The notes: generated by a model from the letters alone, not told the origin. A DNA stretch of 64,000 bases from an uncultured Opitutia bacterium (GCA_903834135.1 CAILHZ010000008.1:113847-177846), one strand, 5' to 3'. Positions 27,651 to 37,160 are shown, counted from the stretch's first letter. Made by a program: numbers and translations.

Positions 27651-28037
27651 TTGAGTACATTATCCGTAGCACTCCCTGGGCTTAGCGCCCGTCTAGACAA
27701 ACTACACTACCATCACGGTGGTGTGAACCTGCCTACAGATAAGCCTCACGCCTTTGTTTACTATATCACCATTAAAAATGGCTCAGATCGGGCAATCCAA
27801 CTCTTAGGTAGAAAATGGGTTATCGAACACGCTGATGGAACTAGCCTAGTCGTTGAAGGTGATAAGATTGTGGGAGAGACACCCCGTTTGGCACCTGGGG
27901 AACACTTCACCTACAATAGCTACCATATTACCCACTGTAATGCCCTAGCCTGCGGAAGTTTCCACGGTATCGATGAGTTGGGTCACAAAATCCACGTCAT
28001 TTTACCGTCATTCCAAATTATAATTCCTACGAGTTAA
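27651..28037 (+). CDS. apaG: ApaG-domain protein
   Basis: A 128-residue ApaG/DUF525 protein with a beta-sandwich fold related to fibronectin type III. Family signatures are FVYYITIKNGSDRAIQLLGRKW, IVGETPRLAPGEHFTYNS and the C-terminal HVILPSF. ApaG proteins are linked to Co/Mg and nucleotide metabolism, but the molecular role is unclear. The start is a TTG at 27651; no in-frame ATG precedes the conserved part. Its last 4 bp overlap the convergent Nudix gene. Confidence 0.9.
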   Translation: MSTLSVALPGLSARLDKLHYHHGGVNLPTDKPHAFVYYITIKNGSDRAIQLLGRKWVIEHADGTSLVVEGDKIVGETPRLAPGEHFTYNSYHITHCNALACGSFHGIDELGHKIHVILPSFQIIIPTS

Positions 28038-28552
28038 TCAGGCTTAAGCATACGAGAAGCGGTCCTCCAGATATGCAGAAATGCAGGGGAGAATTCAGCC
28101 TCATTTTGAACAATACGCTGATTTAACTCAGCTGGAGAATACCAGCGCCCTGTCTCAATTTCTTCGGGATGTAGCACAAATGGGCCTTCGTGTTTGAGGA
28201 CATAGACCCACACAAACTCCCTACCCGTTTGATCACAGGCCTCTAAGTAAAACCAGCGCTTTATAAGCACACTTAGCTTAATACCTAATTCTTCACCTAG
28301 TTCTCGAGGGGCTGCAGTATCGTAGTCTTCTCCGCTATCGACATGCCCAGAGCATGAAGAGTCCCATAGGCCTGGACACATGTCCTTAAGTAGAGACCTT
28401 TTTTGCAGAAAAATCTCTCCTGCCTTATTAAACACAAACACATGAATTGCTCGGTGCAGCAGACGCTTAGCATGTACATCCTTACGCAGGGCTTTACTGA
28501 TCACACGGTCAGATTCATCCACCACATCAAACCATTCCTCTTTAAGAGCCAT
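28034..28552 (-). CDS. Nudix hydrolase, IPP-isomerase-like / YfcD type
   Basis: A 172-residue Nudix protein. The Nudix box is complete (GHVDSGEDYDTAAPRELGEE, followed by LGI), with the REUxEE metal site. The beginning (EEWFDVVDESDRVI, then LLHRAIHVFVFN) is typical of the YfcD/Idi-like branch, whose members hydrolyse nucleotide diphosphate derivatives or, in true Idi, isomerise IPP. The conserved catalytic pattern here fits a hydrolase better. It is convergent with apaG. Confidence 0.88.
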   Translation of the reverse strand: MALKEEWFDVVDESDRVISKALRKDVHAKRLLHRAIHVFVFNKAGEIFLQKRSLLKDMCPGLWDSSCSGHVDSGEDYDTAAPRELGEELGIKLSVLIKRWFYLEACDQTGREFVWVYVLKHEGPFVLHPEEIETGRWYSPAELNQRIVQNEAEFSPAFLHIWRTASRMLKPD

Positions 28553-28666
28553 GAAGACTGGGATTATAGCTCTCAGGCGGCCGAGGCGATTGCATTTTTA
28601 AACCTAGCCTCACATTTCGTATCTTTTTTCCGTGGCTTCCGGCCACACAACGGTTAAAAAACTAGT

Positions 28667-29101
28667 ATGCCTAAGATCGATGTAAGCAAAATTACCGCCA
28701 TCCTTAAGAAAAATCAGATTGATCCAGCACTGTTCAAGCGGCTCATGGAAGAGATCAATTTAGCGGTTCAACCTGATAGCGGTGAAGAGCTTCCTCCTCC
28801 GATCAAAAAACAGTATGTTATTTTGGTCAGTGACCCAAATAACAAGTTTCCAAAGACTGATTTCGTTGGCTGGGTTCTACAAATGCCAGAAGACGAAAGC
28901 CCAGCAACAATCGAAGATCGTATCTTTAAGAGTGTGTACGATTATAATACGACCAAAAAAGGCGTTCTCTACCCTGCTAGAACAGTCGGTGAAGCAATGG
29001 AGAATGTGCCTGCTAAATTCTTTAAGGAAACTGAAGTATGGGTAAAAACCAAAACACCTGTAATCATACTTAAAACAGATAACGAAATTCCTAAGGAATA
29101 A
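28667..29101 (+). CDS. Conserved hypothetical protein, unrecognised family
   Basis: A 144-residue soluble protein with no signal peptide or membrane segment. The N-terminus (KIDVSKITAILKKNQIDPALFKRLMEEI) is helical and charged. The centre KKQYVILVSDPNNKFP followed by GWVLQMPEDESP looks like a compact alpha/beta fold, and the C-terminal KFFKETEVWVKTKTPV is strand-rich. I do not recognise a named domain. It stands alone between a Nudix gene and a DUF192 gene. It is probably a lineage-conserved housekeeping protein; no function is proposed. Confidence 0.7.
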   Translation: MPKIDVSKITAILKKNQIDPALFKRLMEEINLAVQPDSGEELPPPIKKQYVILVSDPNNKFPKTDFVGWVLQMPEDESPATIEDRIFKSVYDYNTTKKGVLYPARTVGEAMENVPAKFFKETEVWVKTKTPVIILKTDNEIPKE

Positions 29102-29109
29102 CGTAAGAG

Positions 29110-29703
29110 TTATAGTTTGGGTAGGCCGTAACTTTCAGGCTTAAAGCCGCGTTCTTTAACTGCACGTGCGAGTGCTTTAATATCGAGACTATCTCCCGCT
29201 GTAACGCTTGATTCACTGTACCAATTTTCAGCCATTTCTAGAGCGAATTGAAGATGCTTACTGCGTGAGGCAACGGTGCGTTCATCAAACGCGTACATCG
29301 AATAAACTTCTGCTAATTTTCCTTCAGGAGTAAAATAGCCAATGTTTAATGCAATCTGAGTATTATGCATCCAAAACTGCATCTGCTGGGGCTGGTCAAA
29401 AAGAAAGATCATGCCCTCGTCTTGACTCAAATAAGGCCGATTCATCAGACCGTGTTCTAATTCATTAGGCAAAATTGCGATTTGCATATGGACTGTCTTA
29501 GCACCCACTAAAATATCAAAATGATCGTTCACAGATTTAAGAATTGTGGGTGCAGCGGAGGTTTCCTGCTGTGCTTTACAACCCGACATGACAAGGCCAA
29601 TCATGGCAAGTATGCCGTAGGTACTCAAAGTACGTCTAAAGCAGGCCTTAAAGGGGCATAAAAGGCATAAAAAGGAACTAAAAACCGGATTTGCGTTTTT
29701 CAC
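29110..29703 (-). CDS. DUF192 family lipoprotein
   Basis: A 197-residue protein. The N-terminus is unusually long, with a membrane segment ending in the lipobox VMSGC at about residue 42; translation may start internally. The DUF192 domain follows, with LEHGLMNRPYLSQDEGMIFLF, MQFWMHNTQIALNIGYF and a final GDSLDI. DUF192 proteins are small secreted beta-barrel proteins without a firm function. It diverges from the M24 peptidase gene. Confidence 0.85.
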   Translation of the reverse strand: MKNANPVFSSFLCLLCPFKACFRRTLSTYGILAMIGLVMSGCKAQQETSAAPTILKSVNDHFDILVGAKTVHMQIAILPNELEHGLMNRPYLSQDEGMIFLFDQPQQMQFWMHNTQIALNIGYFTPEGKLAEVYSMYAFDERTVASRSKHLQFALEMAENWYSESSVTAGDSLDIKALARAVKERGFKPESYGLPKL

Positions 29704-29758
29704 TGAAAGTTTAGGTAATAACAGACAGAGGATAACTCAACTTTTGTTTTCAACTATT

Positions 29759-30895
29759 ATGAGCCAAAAAGCAGCCGTCTTAATTTATGCTGATACTGAA
29801 CGAAGTGCTGACGCACTTTATTTTGGGCGAGTTGGCGTCCCTGATGCTTTCGTTGCCTTCGAAGCGCGTGGCAAGAAATACGCCATAGTCAGTGCCCTTG
29901 AATTTTCCCGTGTTAAACGAGACTCTGCTTTTGATATCGTTCTTCCTCTTGAAGAATATCACGCCTTAGCCCGTAAGACATGGCCTGGTAAACCAATTGG
30001 GGCTGCAGAAATCATTGTCCTACTAGCCCGCGAATTAAACCAACACCACATTGTTGTTGGTGCAGATTTTCCAGCAGGACTGTATAGTAAGTTATGCGCT
30101 CGCGGTCTTAAACCTACTATTGCTGAAGGTCACCTTTTCCCTTCACGTGAAATTAAAACTAAAGAGGAAGCGGAATGTTTACGCTTAGGTAATGCATGCA
30201 GTGCTGCGGGGATTGCAGCTGCCCACAAAGCCCTTAGTCAAAGTAAGATCAAGGGACGTAAATTAATTTATCAAGGCAGTGAACTCACCAGTGAGCGTTT
30301 ACGCATGGTCGTTGAAAAAACATGTCTTGAACATGGTGGAGTATCTTTAAACACAATCGTTGCAGGTGGTGATCAAGCGTGTGATCCCCATCACAGGGGC
30401 AGCGGCCCTCTTAGACCAAATGAATTAATAATAGTTGATGTATTCCCACGTCTTAGTGCCAGTGGCTACTACGGCGACATGACGAGAACTTTTTTGAAGG
30501 GTAAAGCAAGTGATGCCCAAAAAAAAATCGCAATAGCAGTTCTAGAAGCACAAAAAGCAGCCATCGCGAAGGTAAAAGCAGGCACAGCTGGAAAAGAAGT
30601 ACATCAAGCAGTGCTTGATACTTTCAAAAAACATCATTTCGAAACAACCACCGATGCACATGGCTCGAAGGGCTTTTTCCACGGTACAGGTCACGGTCTT
30701 GGCCTTGAAGTACATGAAGCGCCACGGATGAATAAGACTGCAGATATGCCTCTTAAACTCGGTACAGTAGTTACTGTAGAACCTGGCCTTTATTATCCTG
30801 GTATTGGTGGCTGCCGTTTTGAAGACGTGGTTCAAGTCACAGCAAGTAAACCACGCATGCTCTCAGAGGCACCCTACACTTGGGAAATTAAGTAA
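29759..30895 (+). CDS. M24 family Xaa-Pro aminopeptidase-like metallopeptidase
   Basis: A protein of about 378 residues with a creatinase-like N-terminal domain and a pita-bread catalytic domain. The five dinuclear-metal ligands are visible: Asp in IVDVFPR, Asp in YYGDMTRTF, His in FFHGTGHGLGLEVHEAP, Glu in VTVEPGLYYP, and Glu in CRFEDVVQV. It probably removes N-terminal residues before proline. I prefer the ATG at 29759 (MSQKAAVLIY); a TTG at 29744, nearer an AGAGGA stretch, would add five residues. The heptose kinase gene follows 15 bp later. Confidence 0.9.
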   Translation: MSQKAAVLIYADTERSADALYFGRVGVPDAFVAFEARGKKYAIVSALEFSRVKRDSAFDIVLPLEEYHALARKTWPGKPIGAAEIIVLLARELNQHHIVVGADFPAGLYSKLCARGLKPTIAEGHLFPSREIKTKEEAECLRLGNACSAAGIAAAHKALSQSKIKGRKLIYQGSELTSERLRMVVEKTCLEHGGVSLNTIVAGGDQACDPHHRGSGPLRPNELIIVDVFPRLSASGYYGDMTRTFLKGKASDAQKKIAIAVLEAQKAAIAKVKAGTAGKEVHQAVLDTFKKHHFETTTDAHGSKGFFHGTGHGLGLEVHEAPRMNKTADMPLKLGTVVTVEPGLYYPGIGGCRFEDVVQVTASKPRMLSEAPYTWEIK

Positions 30896-30910
30896 GTTTT
30901 TTATTTCACC

Positions 30911-31891
30911 ATGAAGCACCTGCCCCAACTGCTTAAGAAGATCGCTAAACGTAAAATCTTAGTGATTGGAGATATCATGCTCGATCACTACTTCTGGGGT
31001 GACTCAAATCGCATTTCCCCAGAGGCCCCAGTCCCAGTAGTAAATGTCTTTAATGCAACCGATACAGTTGGTGGTGCTGCAAATGTAGCTAACAATATAG
31101 CTGCCTTAGGTGCTCAAGTTGAAGTGATTGGCGCAGTGGGTCGTGATTACAACGGCGATAAATTACGCGCTAACCTAAAAGACCATGGAATTAGTTTTGA
31201 TGAAAACTTTGTTCTTAAAGAAATAAAAACAATTACTAAGACAAGAGTCTTGGTGCGTAACCAGCAGTTATGCCGTCTTGATCACGAAGATAATCCAAGC
31301 GCTTACAGGAAACTACTGGAAGATCCAAAACGCTGGAAAAGACTCGAAGCTAAGATTAAAAAAGTAGATGGCATTATTCTTTCAGATTACGCTAAAGGGG
31401 TGCTGTCTACTCCACTGATTGCCCAACTGGAAAAACTCGCACGCAAGTACGGTAAGTTCATTGCCCTGGATCCAAAACCATCCAGTGGTAATTTATTTTA
31501 TAATTTTGATGTCATCACACCTAATCGCCGTGAGGCATTTGAATTAGCAGGTCTTGGCCATGATGAAGACCACGTTAATTTAGATGCTGTCTGTAATCAT
31601 ATTTGGACTAAGTATGCTCCCAAGGCACTCGTCATTACTCTTGGTGCAGATGGAATGCTCACAAGTATCAAAGGTAAGGTTAAAAAAATCATTCCTACTG
31701 CAGCACGCCAAGTCTATGACGTGTCAGGTGCAGGTGACACAGTAATTGCAGCCTTAGTACTTGCGATGACTTCAGGAGCAACACTGGATGAAGCAACCCA
31801 CTTTGCGAATGCAGCTGCAGGAGTTGTTGTTGGAAAATTAGGGACTGCAACTGTAAGTCCTGAAGAACTGACTGCCTACGTTAATGGATAG
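30911..31891 (+). CDS. rfaE1: D-glycero-beta-D-manno-heptose-7-phosphate kinase (HldE kinase domain)
   Basis: A 326-residue PfkB-family sugar kinase. GGAANVANNIAALG is the N-terminal PfkB signature and DVSGAGDTVIAALVLA is the C-terminal signature with the catalytic Asp. NRISPEAPVPVV is specific to the HldE kinase domain. The protein ends after the kinase, so the nucleotidyltransferase activity of fused HldE must be encoded elsewhere. It makes ADP-heptose precursors for the LPS inner core, supporting a Gram-negative envelope. It overlaps the HAD phosphatase gene by 8 bp. Confidence 0.94.
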   Translation: MKHLPQLLKKIAKRKILVIGDIMLDHYFWGDSNRISPEAPVPVVNVFNATDTVGGAANVANNIAALGAQVEVIGAVGRDYNGDKLRANLKDHGISFDENFVLKEIKTITKTRVLVRNQQLCRLDHEDNPSAYRKLLEDPKRWKRLEAKIKKVDGIILSDYAKGVLSTPLIAQLEKLARKYGKFIALDPKPSSGNLFYNFDVITPNRREAFELAGLGHDEDHVNLDAVCNHIWTKYAPKALVITLGADGMLTSIKGKVKKIIPTAARQVYDVSGAGDTVIAALVLAMTSGATLDEATHFANAAAGVVVGKLGTATVSPEELTAYVNG

Positions 31892-32441
31892 TAAAACTAA
31901 AGCTCTGTTTTTAGACAGAGATGGAACATTAATAATCGACCGAGTCTACCTCAGTGATCCTGCAGGCGTTGAACTCATTTCTGGTACTATACAGGCCTTA
32001 GATTTAGTGATTAAACATGGCTACAGGCTATTCTTATTTACAAATCAATCAGGTATTGGCCGTGGGCTACACACCTTAGAGGATACCCATAAAGTTAATG
32101 CCAGAATGGAAGAAGTCATCGGGCTTAAGCGTCCCCTATTTACTGATATCTGTATAGCTCCAGAAGGACCTAAAGACCCGATCGTATATCGCAAACCCTC
32201 CCCTCGTTTTATTTCAGAATCTATTACGAAATTTGATTTAGATCCAACGCAGTGCTGGATGGTGGGTGATTCAGAAGCAGATATTAAAGCTGCACTTGCA
32301 GCAGGTATTAAAATTGCCGCAGTTAAAACAGGTAAAATTGATCCGTCATCACTTGCAGTGGTAGCAGAAAATAAAGTTCCTATATTTGAAAACTTTGCAG
32401 CTTTCATAAATCAACATCTGATTACTTCTGCTCATGCCTAA
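31884..32441 (+). CDS. gmhB: HAD-IIIA phosphatase, GmhB-like
   Basis: A 185-residue HAD phosphatase with motif [10 protein letters not shown], motif [15 protein letters not shown], and motif [13 protein letters not shown]. Next to the heptose kinase it most likely dephosphorylates heptose-1,7-bisphosphate. The zinc-binding loop of typical GmhB (CxH...CxC) is not present: the segment [18 protein letters not shown] has a single Cys. It may therefore be a zinc-less variant. It overlaps rfaE1 by 8 bp and tlyA by 8 bp, so the three are tightly coupled. Confidence 0.85.
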   Translation: MDSKTKALFLDRDGTLIIDRVYLSDPAGVELISGTIQALDLVIKHGYRLFLFTNQSGIGRGLHTLEDTHKVNARMEEVIGLKRPLFTDICIAPEGPKDPIVYRKPSPRFISESITKFDLDPTQCWMVGDSEADIKAALAAGIKIAAVKTGKIDPSSLAVVAENKVPIFENFAAFINQHLITSAHA

Positions 32442-33177
32442 ACTGCGACTCGATGAACTTGTCGTCTTAAGAGGTCTTGCTCCAACTCGAGCTCAGGCCA
32501 AAGCCATGATTATGGCAGGGCGGGTCAGGAAAGGAACAGAACGCTTGGATAAGCCCGGTAAAGAATTTCCAGATGATTCAGTAATTAGTCTCACAGAGAC
32601 TCCACGGTTTGTAAGTCGTGGCGGCGAAAAACTTACCGCTGCAATTGAACAATTTAATCTCAAGTTTAAAGATCTGCATGTACTTGATGTGGGTGCCTCA
32701 ACGGGCGGGTTTACCGATTGCTCGCTTCAGGCAGGTGCACTTGATGTGACGTGTGTAGATGTTGGGCGTGCCCAGTTACACCCCAAGCTGATCGCTGATC
32801 CACGTGTCACAAACTTAGAAAAAGTAAATGCTCGGACTTTAAAATTAGGAGATCTCCCGCGTACCAGTTATGATGCTTTAGTGATGGATCTTTCTTTTAT
32901 ATCGCTGCGCTCAGTCCTTCCTGCAGTTTGGCCTTTCTTAAAGCCGGGTGGCTTTTTAATTGCGTTAGTTAAACCTCAGTTTGAAGCAGGAAAAGTTGAG
33001 GCTGATAGAGGTAGAGGCGTAATTAAAGACCCTGCAGTTCGGGCTAAAGTGCTTCAAACTATCAAAGAATTTTCTTTAAATGAACTCCCTGAAGCTAATT
33101 TAATTGGGACTATAGATTCTCCTATTACCGGTGCAGATGGTAACCATGAATACCTTCTAGGACTCAAAAAAGGATAG
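32434..33177 (+). CDS. tlyA: TlyA-type rRNA 2'-O-methyltransferase
   Basis: A 247-residue protein with an N-terminal S4 RNA-binding domain ([26 protein letters not shown]) and an FtsJ-like methyltransferase domain. The SAM motif is [21 protein letters not shown] follows, and the catalytic lysines and aspartate are in VMDLSFIS and [11 protein letters not shown]. TlyA proteins methylate riboses in rRNA; some homologues are annotated as hemolysins. The gene is coupled to the heptose genes by an 8-bp overlap. Confidence 0.93.
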   Translation: MPKLRLDELVVLRGLAPTRAQAKAMIMAGRVRKGTERLDKPGKEFPDDSVISLTETPRFVSRGGEKLTAAIEQFNLKFKDLHVLDVGASTGGFTDCSLQAGALDVTCVDVGRAQLHPKLIADPRVTNLEKVNARTLKLGDLPRTSYDALVMDLSFISLRSVLPAVWPFLKPGGFLIALVKPQFEAGKVEADRGRGVIKDPAVRAKVLQTIKEFSLNELPEANLIGTIDSPITGADGNHEYLLGLKKG

Positions 33178-33251
33178 TTTTTTGAGTCTGAAAAAATCTC
33201 GTCTTCTTTAAGTAAGCGGTGCGTAATAGTCCTCACTCTTAATTCCATACC

Positions 33252-34094
33252 ATGCCTAAGATTCGCTCACTCGCTTTTGTAGTAAATGACGACAAGGCTG
33301 GAGCTCACGCTCTGGAACAAGAACTTGCCGCAATTGCTCGTACGTTGAAGGTTAAATATAAACGTACCTCACGTCTAACCCTACCTACAGGATATCTCAC
33401 AGGCGTAGATGCTTGCTGTGTTATTGGAGGAGATGGAACACTGCTTGGAGTTGCAGCAGAAGCAGCACGAGCCCAAGTACCTATCATTGGTATTAATCGT
33501 GGAAGCTTAGGCTTTCTTACAACATTTTCTGCAGACCAAGCACGTGAGCATTTTGTAAAACTACTGGGCGGCTCTTTTAAGACAGAATCAAGAGCAATGC
33601 TGGAGTGCTCGGTAGGTGCGAACCGCAGCGATCTTGCTTTAAATGACGTCCTAGTTAAGTCCGCCACTAATTCACGGCTTATTCGCTTAGAAGTTTATGC
33701 TAACGAAGAACTCGTTACTGACTACTTATGTGATGGGATTATCTTTTCTACACCTACAGGTTCTACGGCATACACACTTTCAGCTGGAGGACCGATCATT
33801 CATCCTGCCTCTGCAGTAATAGCAATGACTCCTATCTGCCCACATACGCTGAGTAATCGCTCCATTATATTTAATGAGTCCGTTAAACTAAGAGTCGAAA
33901 ATTGCTCAAAAGGCGCAAACCTATTAGTTGCTATCGATGGACAGCGTAATCTAAGAGTCACTAAAGATTCACCTGTGCGTATTGGTATTTCTAAGAAACA
34001 CCTTACCCTAGCCCATCAATCCAACTACGAACATTTTTCTGTAGTACGTGAAAAATTAAAGTGGAGTGGCGGTTTCTCAGAAACAAAGCACTAA
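33252..34094 (+). CDS. nadK: NAD kinase
   Basis: A 280-residue ATP-NAD kinase. The GGDGTLL motif is in CVIGGDGTLLGVA, NRGSLGFLT follows, and the NAD-binding DGIIFSTPTGSTAYTLSAGG is complete. It is the only route to NADP in most bacteria. It is last in the run rfaE1-gmhB-tlyA-nadK, with 74 bp to tlyA, and a terminator follows at once. Confidence 0.96.
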   Translation: MPKIRSLAFVVNDDKAGAHALEQELAAIARTLKVKYKRTSRLTLPTGYLTGVDACCVIGGDGTLLGVAAEAARAQVPIIGINRGSLGFLTTFSADQAREHFVKLLGGSFKTESRAMLECSVGANRSDLALNDVLVKSATNSRLIRLEVYANEELVTDYLCDGIIFSTPTGSTAYTLSAGGPIIHPASAVIAMTPICPHTLSNRSIIFNESVKLRVENCSKGANLLVAIDGQRNLRVTKDSPVRIGISKKHLTLAHQSNYEHFSVVREKLKWSGGFSETKH

Positions 34095-34095
34095 A

Positions 34096-34122
34096 AAACC
34101 TCGGCCGATTAAGCCGAGGTTT
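34096..34122. terminator. Bidirectional terminator between nadK and a small secreted protein gene
   Basis: A 10-bp stem (34096-34105 with 34113-34122), made of an A3/T3 base and a CCTCGGC core, with a 7-nt loop. It sits 1 bp after the nadK stop and 24 bp from the stop of the convergent minus-strand gene, so it probably serves both. Confidence 0.85.
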
Positions 34123-34145
34123 GTGAGAGTAAACTTTGAACTAAA

Positions 34146-34397
34146 TTAGTTCTTTGGAGCAGGTGCTGCGCCTTCTGCTGGAGCAGGAGCATCTTCTGTC
34201 TTCTTCTTTTTCTTCTTCTTTTTCTTCTTCTTTGGAGCTTCTGTTGAACCATCAGCAGGAGCTGGTGCTGCTGGTGCTACTGCAGGAGCTGCTGGTGCTG
34301 TAGGAGCACTTTGTGCTTTCATGACAGGAGTCATGAAGGACACGATTACTGCGAGCACGCTCGCAAGGAGGGTAATTTTTGATAACGATTTTTTCAT
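34146..34397 (-). CDS. Small secreted Ala/Pro-rich protein with an 11-lysine run
   Basis: An 83-residue protein. Residues 1-30 are a classical signal peptide (basic start, hydrophobic core, AQSA cleavage region). The rest is Ala/Pro-rich, then an uninterrupted run of 11 lysines, then another Ala/Pro/Glu stretch. The lysine codons alternate AAG/AAA in a near-repeat, so slippage could vary the length. No domain is recognised. A polycationic periplasmic peptide could bind peptidoglycan, LPS or nucleic acid; that is conjecture. ATG start at 34397; no obvious partner gene. Confidence 0.65.
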   Translation of the reverse strand: MKKSLSKITLLASVLAVIVSFMTPVMKAQSAPTAPAAPAVAPAAPAPADGSTEAPKKKKKKKKKKKTEDAPAPAEGAAPAPKN

Positions 34398-34532
34398 ATA
34401 ATATGAGGTACTAAGACAGACGTTTATAAAACGAAAGAGTTGCTAGGGAAACGTAATTCGAGTCGTACAAAGCATCTAGCTCAGATGTCTGATACATTAC
34501 ACAAAATTAAACTGTACTAGTAATTTATTAAA

Positions 34533-37097
34533 CTACGGACTGACAATTACTTGTGTCATTTTATAAGCATTAAAATATTTATTAGCGAAACGCGCTAAAT
34601 CCTCAATACTCACGGCCTCAATTTTAGAATCATACTGCTTCCAGTGATCAGCTGCTCTACCCTGTAAAACATCAAGTCCTGCATGGAAGGCTTTCGCTGC
34701 ATTGGTTTGTAGACCCTGACGTCTGCCAGCCTTAAGTCTGGCCTTACAGCGCTCTAGCTCATCAGTTTGAACTTTCCCTGATGCTACGCGCTTAATCTCC
34801 AGGTTTATCTCTTCGAGTACCTCATTTTCTTTTCCAGGCTGAGTGCCTGCATAAAAGAAAAACATTCCAGCATTTAAACCCGTTATACGAGAGGATCTAA
34901 CAAAATAAGCTAGGGCTTTTTGTTCACGCACACGCTCAAAGAGTTGTGAAGCCATACCGCTAAACAGTTCATCAGCAACTTCACCAATATAAAAATCTGG
35001 ATCCAATAAATCAGGCCCAAGATAAGCCTGCAAAACTACGGCCTGTTCGCGAGCACGTGTATGTTTAAATAAGCCAACATTCGCAGGGAATGCGGGCAGC
35101 TGTTCTTTGGTCAATGTCTTAGGGGCACTTCCCTTCGGCAACTTGAGTAGAAACGTTTTAATTTTAACTATAATTGCTGCAGGGATATCTCCAGAAATTG
35201 AAAAAACAATATTAGAGGCTACAAATAGTTTTTTGTAGAGCGCTTTAATATCCTGAACAGACAATGTCTCAACCCCGGATAACTCACCCTGGGAATCTAG
35301 AGAAAACGGATGTTTACCAAAAAATGTTTTGCGCAATATTTTACGTGCCTCAGTAACAACATCATCATGATCCCTACGCAGTGAAGCACACTGGGTATCT
35401 TTTTCTAACTTAAAACTTGATGTGGTAAAGGTAGGATTAAGAACTGCATCTGTAATTAAAGTAAGTGCACGCTCAACATCTGGCGGTAGTACCTCTGCTG
35501 CTAAGCCAATGCTATTACTTCCATAAAACGGTGTAAACATACCACCTACTTCTTCAATATACTCAGCCACCTCAGTAGCGGTTCTTGTCTTCGTGTCTTT
35601 AACTAAAAGATTAGCTAAGAGAGCTGTTGCACCACGCGCCTTCTCATCCTCATGCATAGGGCCACCCTGCGCTAATAGGCGCATGTGAACGTTGGGTAAA
35701 CGCCTATCTATTTGAATGAGTAAGCGCGCACCATTCTTAAGAGTAATTTCTTCGATCTTATCACTTGAACCAGGCTTTACTGCAATTTCTAGACTTTCTT
35801 TTTTTGTGGCAGATGGATTGATTGAAACAACAGATCTGTGTTCATCAACTAGGTATGCATTAAGCACACGTTTTAAATCCTGAGGGGTAACGCGAGCTAA
35901 ACGTTCAAAATAACTGCGACTGAATCCTAGATCACCGACCACAATTTCAGCTGTACCTAAGCGAGAGGCTTGACCACTCATTGTTTGTCGGCCTGCGATT
36001 TCAGCTACCACTAATTGCCTTATCGCTTTGCGAATCTGCGTAGGACTAAATCCTTTTTTTCTGCACTGCTTTAGAACAAAATCAATTCGTTTAGATGCTT
36101 CTAGGCGCTTATCTCCGTCACTAGTAAAAGATATGCAAAAAAGACCGCATGTTCCTGGGTTCCAAGATGAGGAATCAATACTATGCACTAATCCAGTTTT
36201 CTCGTGAAGCTCTTGCCAGAGTATTGAACTATCGCCGCTACCAAGAATCATTGAAAGTAAATCCAAGATTGGTGCGTCAGGATGAGTGAGCCCCGGAATT
36301 TGCCATGAAATAGCAACTCGAGAGACCTCAACATCTTCGAAACGATTTGCTTCACGTGGCCCTAATTGCCCTGGCTCCTCTGAAATTAAAATAGGTGCAA
36401 GTGCCGCACGAGGCGTTTTACCAAAATGCTCTTCAATTGAGGATTTAACTTTCGCACAGTTGATGGCACCAACTACGACAACTACTATGTTATTAGGAAC
36501 ATAGCGTTTGCTGTAATATGAAACGATCGTTTCACGCGTCGTTGCAGAAAACACATCTTTATGCCCTATCACTGGCTGCCTGTAGGGATGTTCTCTAAAG
36601 GATGTAGAAAATACAGACTCCCAAAGTCGATCATCAGGATCGTCTTGTGTCATCGCAATCTCACGCAAAATCACGTCTTTTTCTTTTGTCACTTCTTCAG
36701 CAGGTAGAGTCGAGTGAAGGACTGCATCTGCAAGTAGGTCGATAGCAACTTCCGTATGCTCACTAGGTAAATCAATATAATATACCGTACGATCAAAAGT
36801 CGTGTACGCATTAATGTAGCCACCATGCGCTTGAACACTGGCAGAGATTTCACGGCCTGAACGTCTTTTGGTTCCTTTGAATAGTAGATGCTCTAAGTAA
36901 TGGGATAATCCTGCTCCCAGTGACTCACCCTCATGAATACTACCCGTCTTTACCCAAACCTGAACTGAAGCCAAGGCAGCAGAGTGATCAGGCTTCATTA
37001 TGACAGTAAGCCCATTAGGGAGCTGTAAACGCTCTACTCCCTCATTCCAGAAAGGCTCAAGCAACTTCAGATCCGAAGAAATGGTAGAAATAGGCAT
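34533..37097 (-). CDS. M16 family zinc peptidase, double-length
   Basis: An 854-residue protein made of two M16 (pitrilysin/processing-peptidase-like) halves. The first half has the inverted zinc motif HYLEH (HxxEH, residues 66-70) and the downstream glutamate region around LREIAM. The second half (from about 450, ITLKNGARLLIQ) has the same fold features but no HxxEH, as usual for the inactive partner. Many bacteria encode the halves as separate genes, so this is a natural fusion. No signal peptide is evident at the chosen start. It stands alone on the minus strand. Confidence 0.92.
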   Translation of the reverse strand: MPISTISSDLKLLEPFWNEGVERLQLPNGLTVIMKPDHSAALASVQVWVKTGSIHEGESLGAGLSHYLEHLLFKGTKRRSGREISASVQAHGGYINAYTTFDRTVYYIDLPSEHTEVAIDLLADAVLHSTLPAEEVTKEKDVILREIAMTQDDPDDRLWESVFSTSFREHPYRQPVIGHKDVFSATTRETIVSYYSKRYVPNNIVVVVVGAINCAKVKSSIEEHFGKTPRAALAPILISEEPGQLGPREANRFEDVEVSRVAISWQIPGLTHPDAPILDLLSMILGSGDSSILWQELHEKTGLVHSIDSSSWNPGTCGLFCISFTSDGDKRLEASKRIDFVLKQCRKKGFSPTQIRKAIRQLVVAEIAGRQTMSGQASRLGTAEIVVGDLGFSRSYFERLARVTPQDLKRVLNAYLVDEHRSVVSINPSATKKESLEIAVKPGSSDKIEEITLKNGARLLIQIDRRLPNVHMRLLAQGGPMHEDEKARGATALLANLLVKDTKTRTATEVAEYIEEVGGMFTPFYGSNSIGLAAEVLPPDVERALTLITDAVLNPTFTTSSFKLEKDTQCASLRRDHDDVVTEARKILRKTFFGKHPFSLDSQGELSGVETLSVQDIKALYKKLFVASNIVFSISGDIPAAIIVKIKTFLLKLPKGSAPKTLTKEQLPAFPANVGLFKHTRAREQAVVLQAYLGPDLLDPDFYIGEVADELFSGMASQLFERVREQKALAYFVRSSRITGLNAGMFFFYAGTQPGKENEVLEEINLEIKRVASGKVQTDELERCKARLKAGRRQGLQTNAAKAFHAGLDVLQGRAADHWKQYDSKIEAVSIEDLARFANKYFNAYKMTQVIVSP

Positions 37098-37160
37098 AGA
37101 TATAGCGAAGAATGCAGACGGTATCTACTTTGGGAGCATGAGCAATGCGTCTTAAACAGC

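Noticed and set aside
23831..28661. Repeated AACGGTTAAAA upstream of two genes (near 23,835 and 28,650) as a shared promoter element
   Set aside because: Only two copies with different distances to the start codons; too little to separate from chance.
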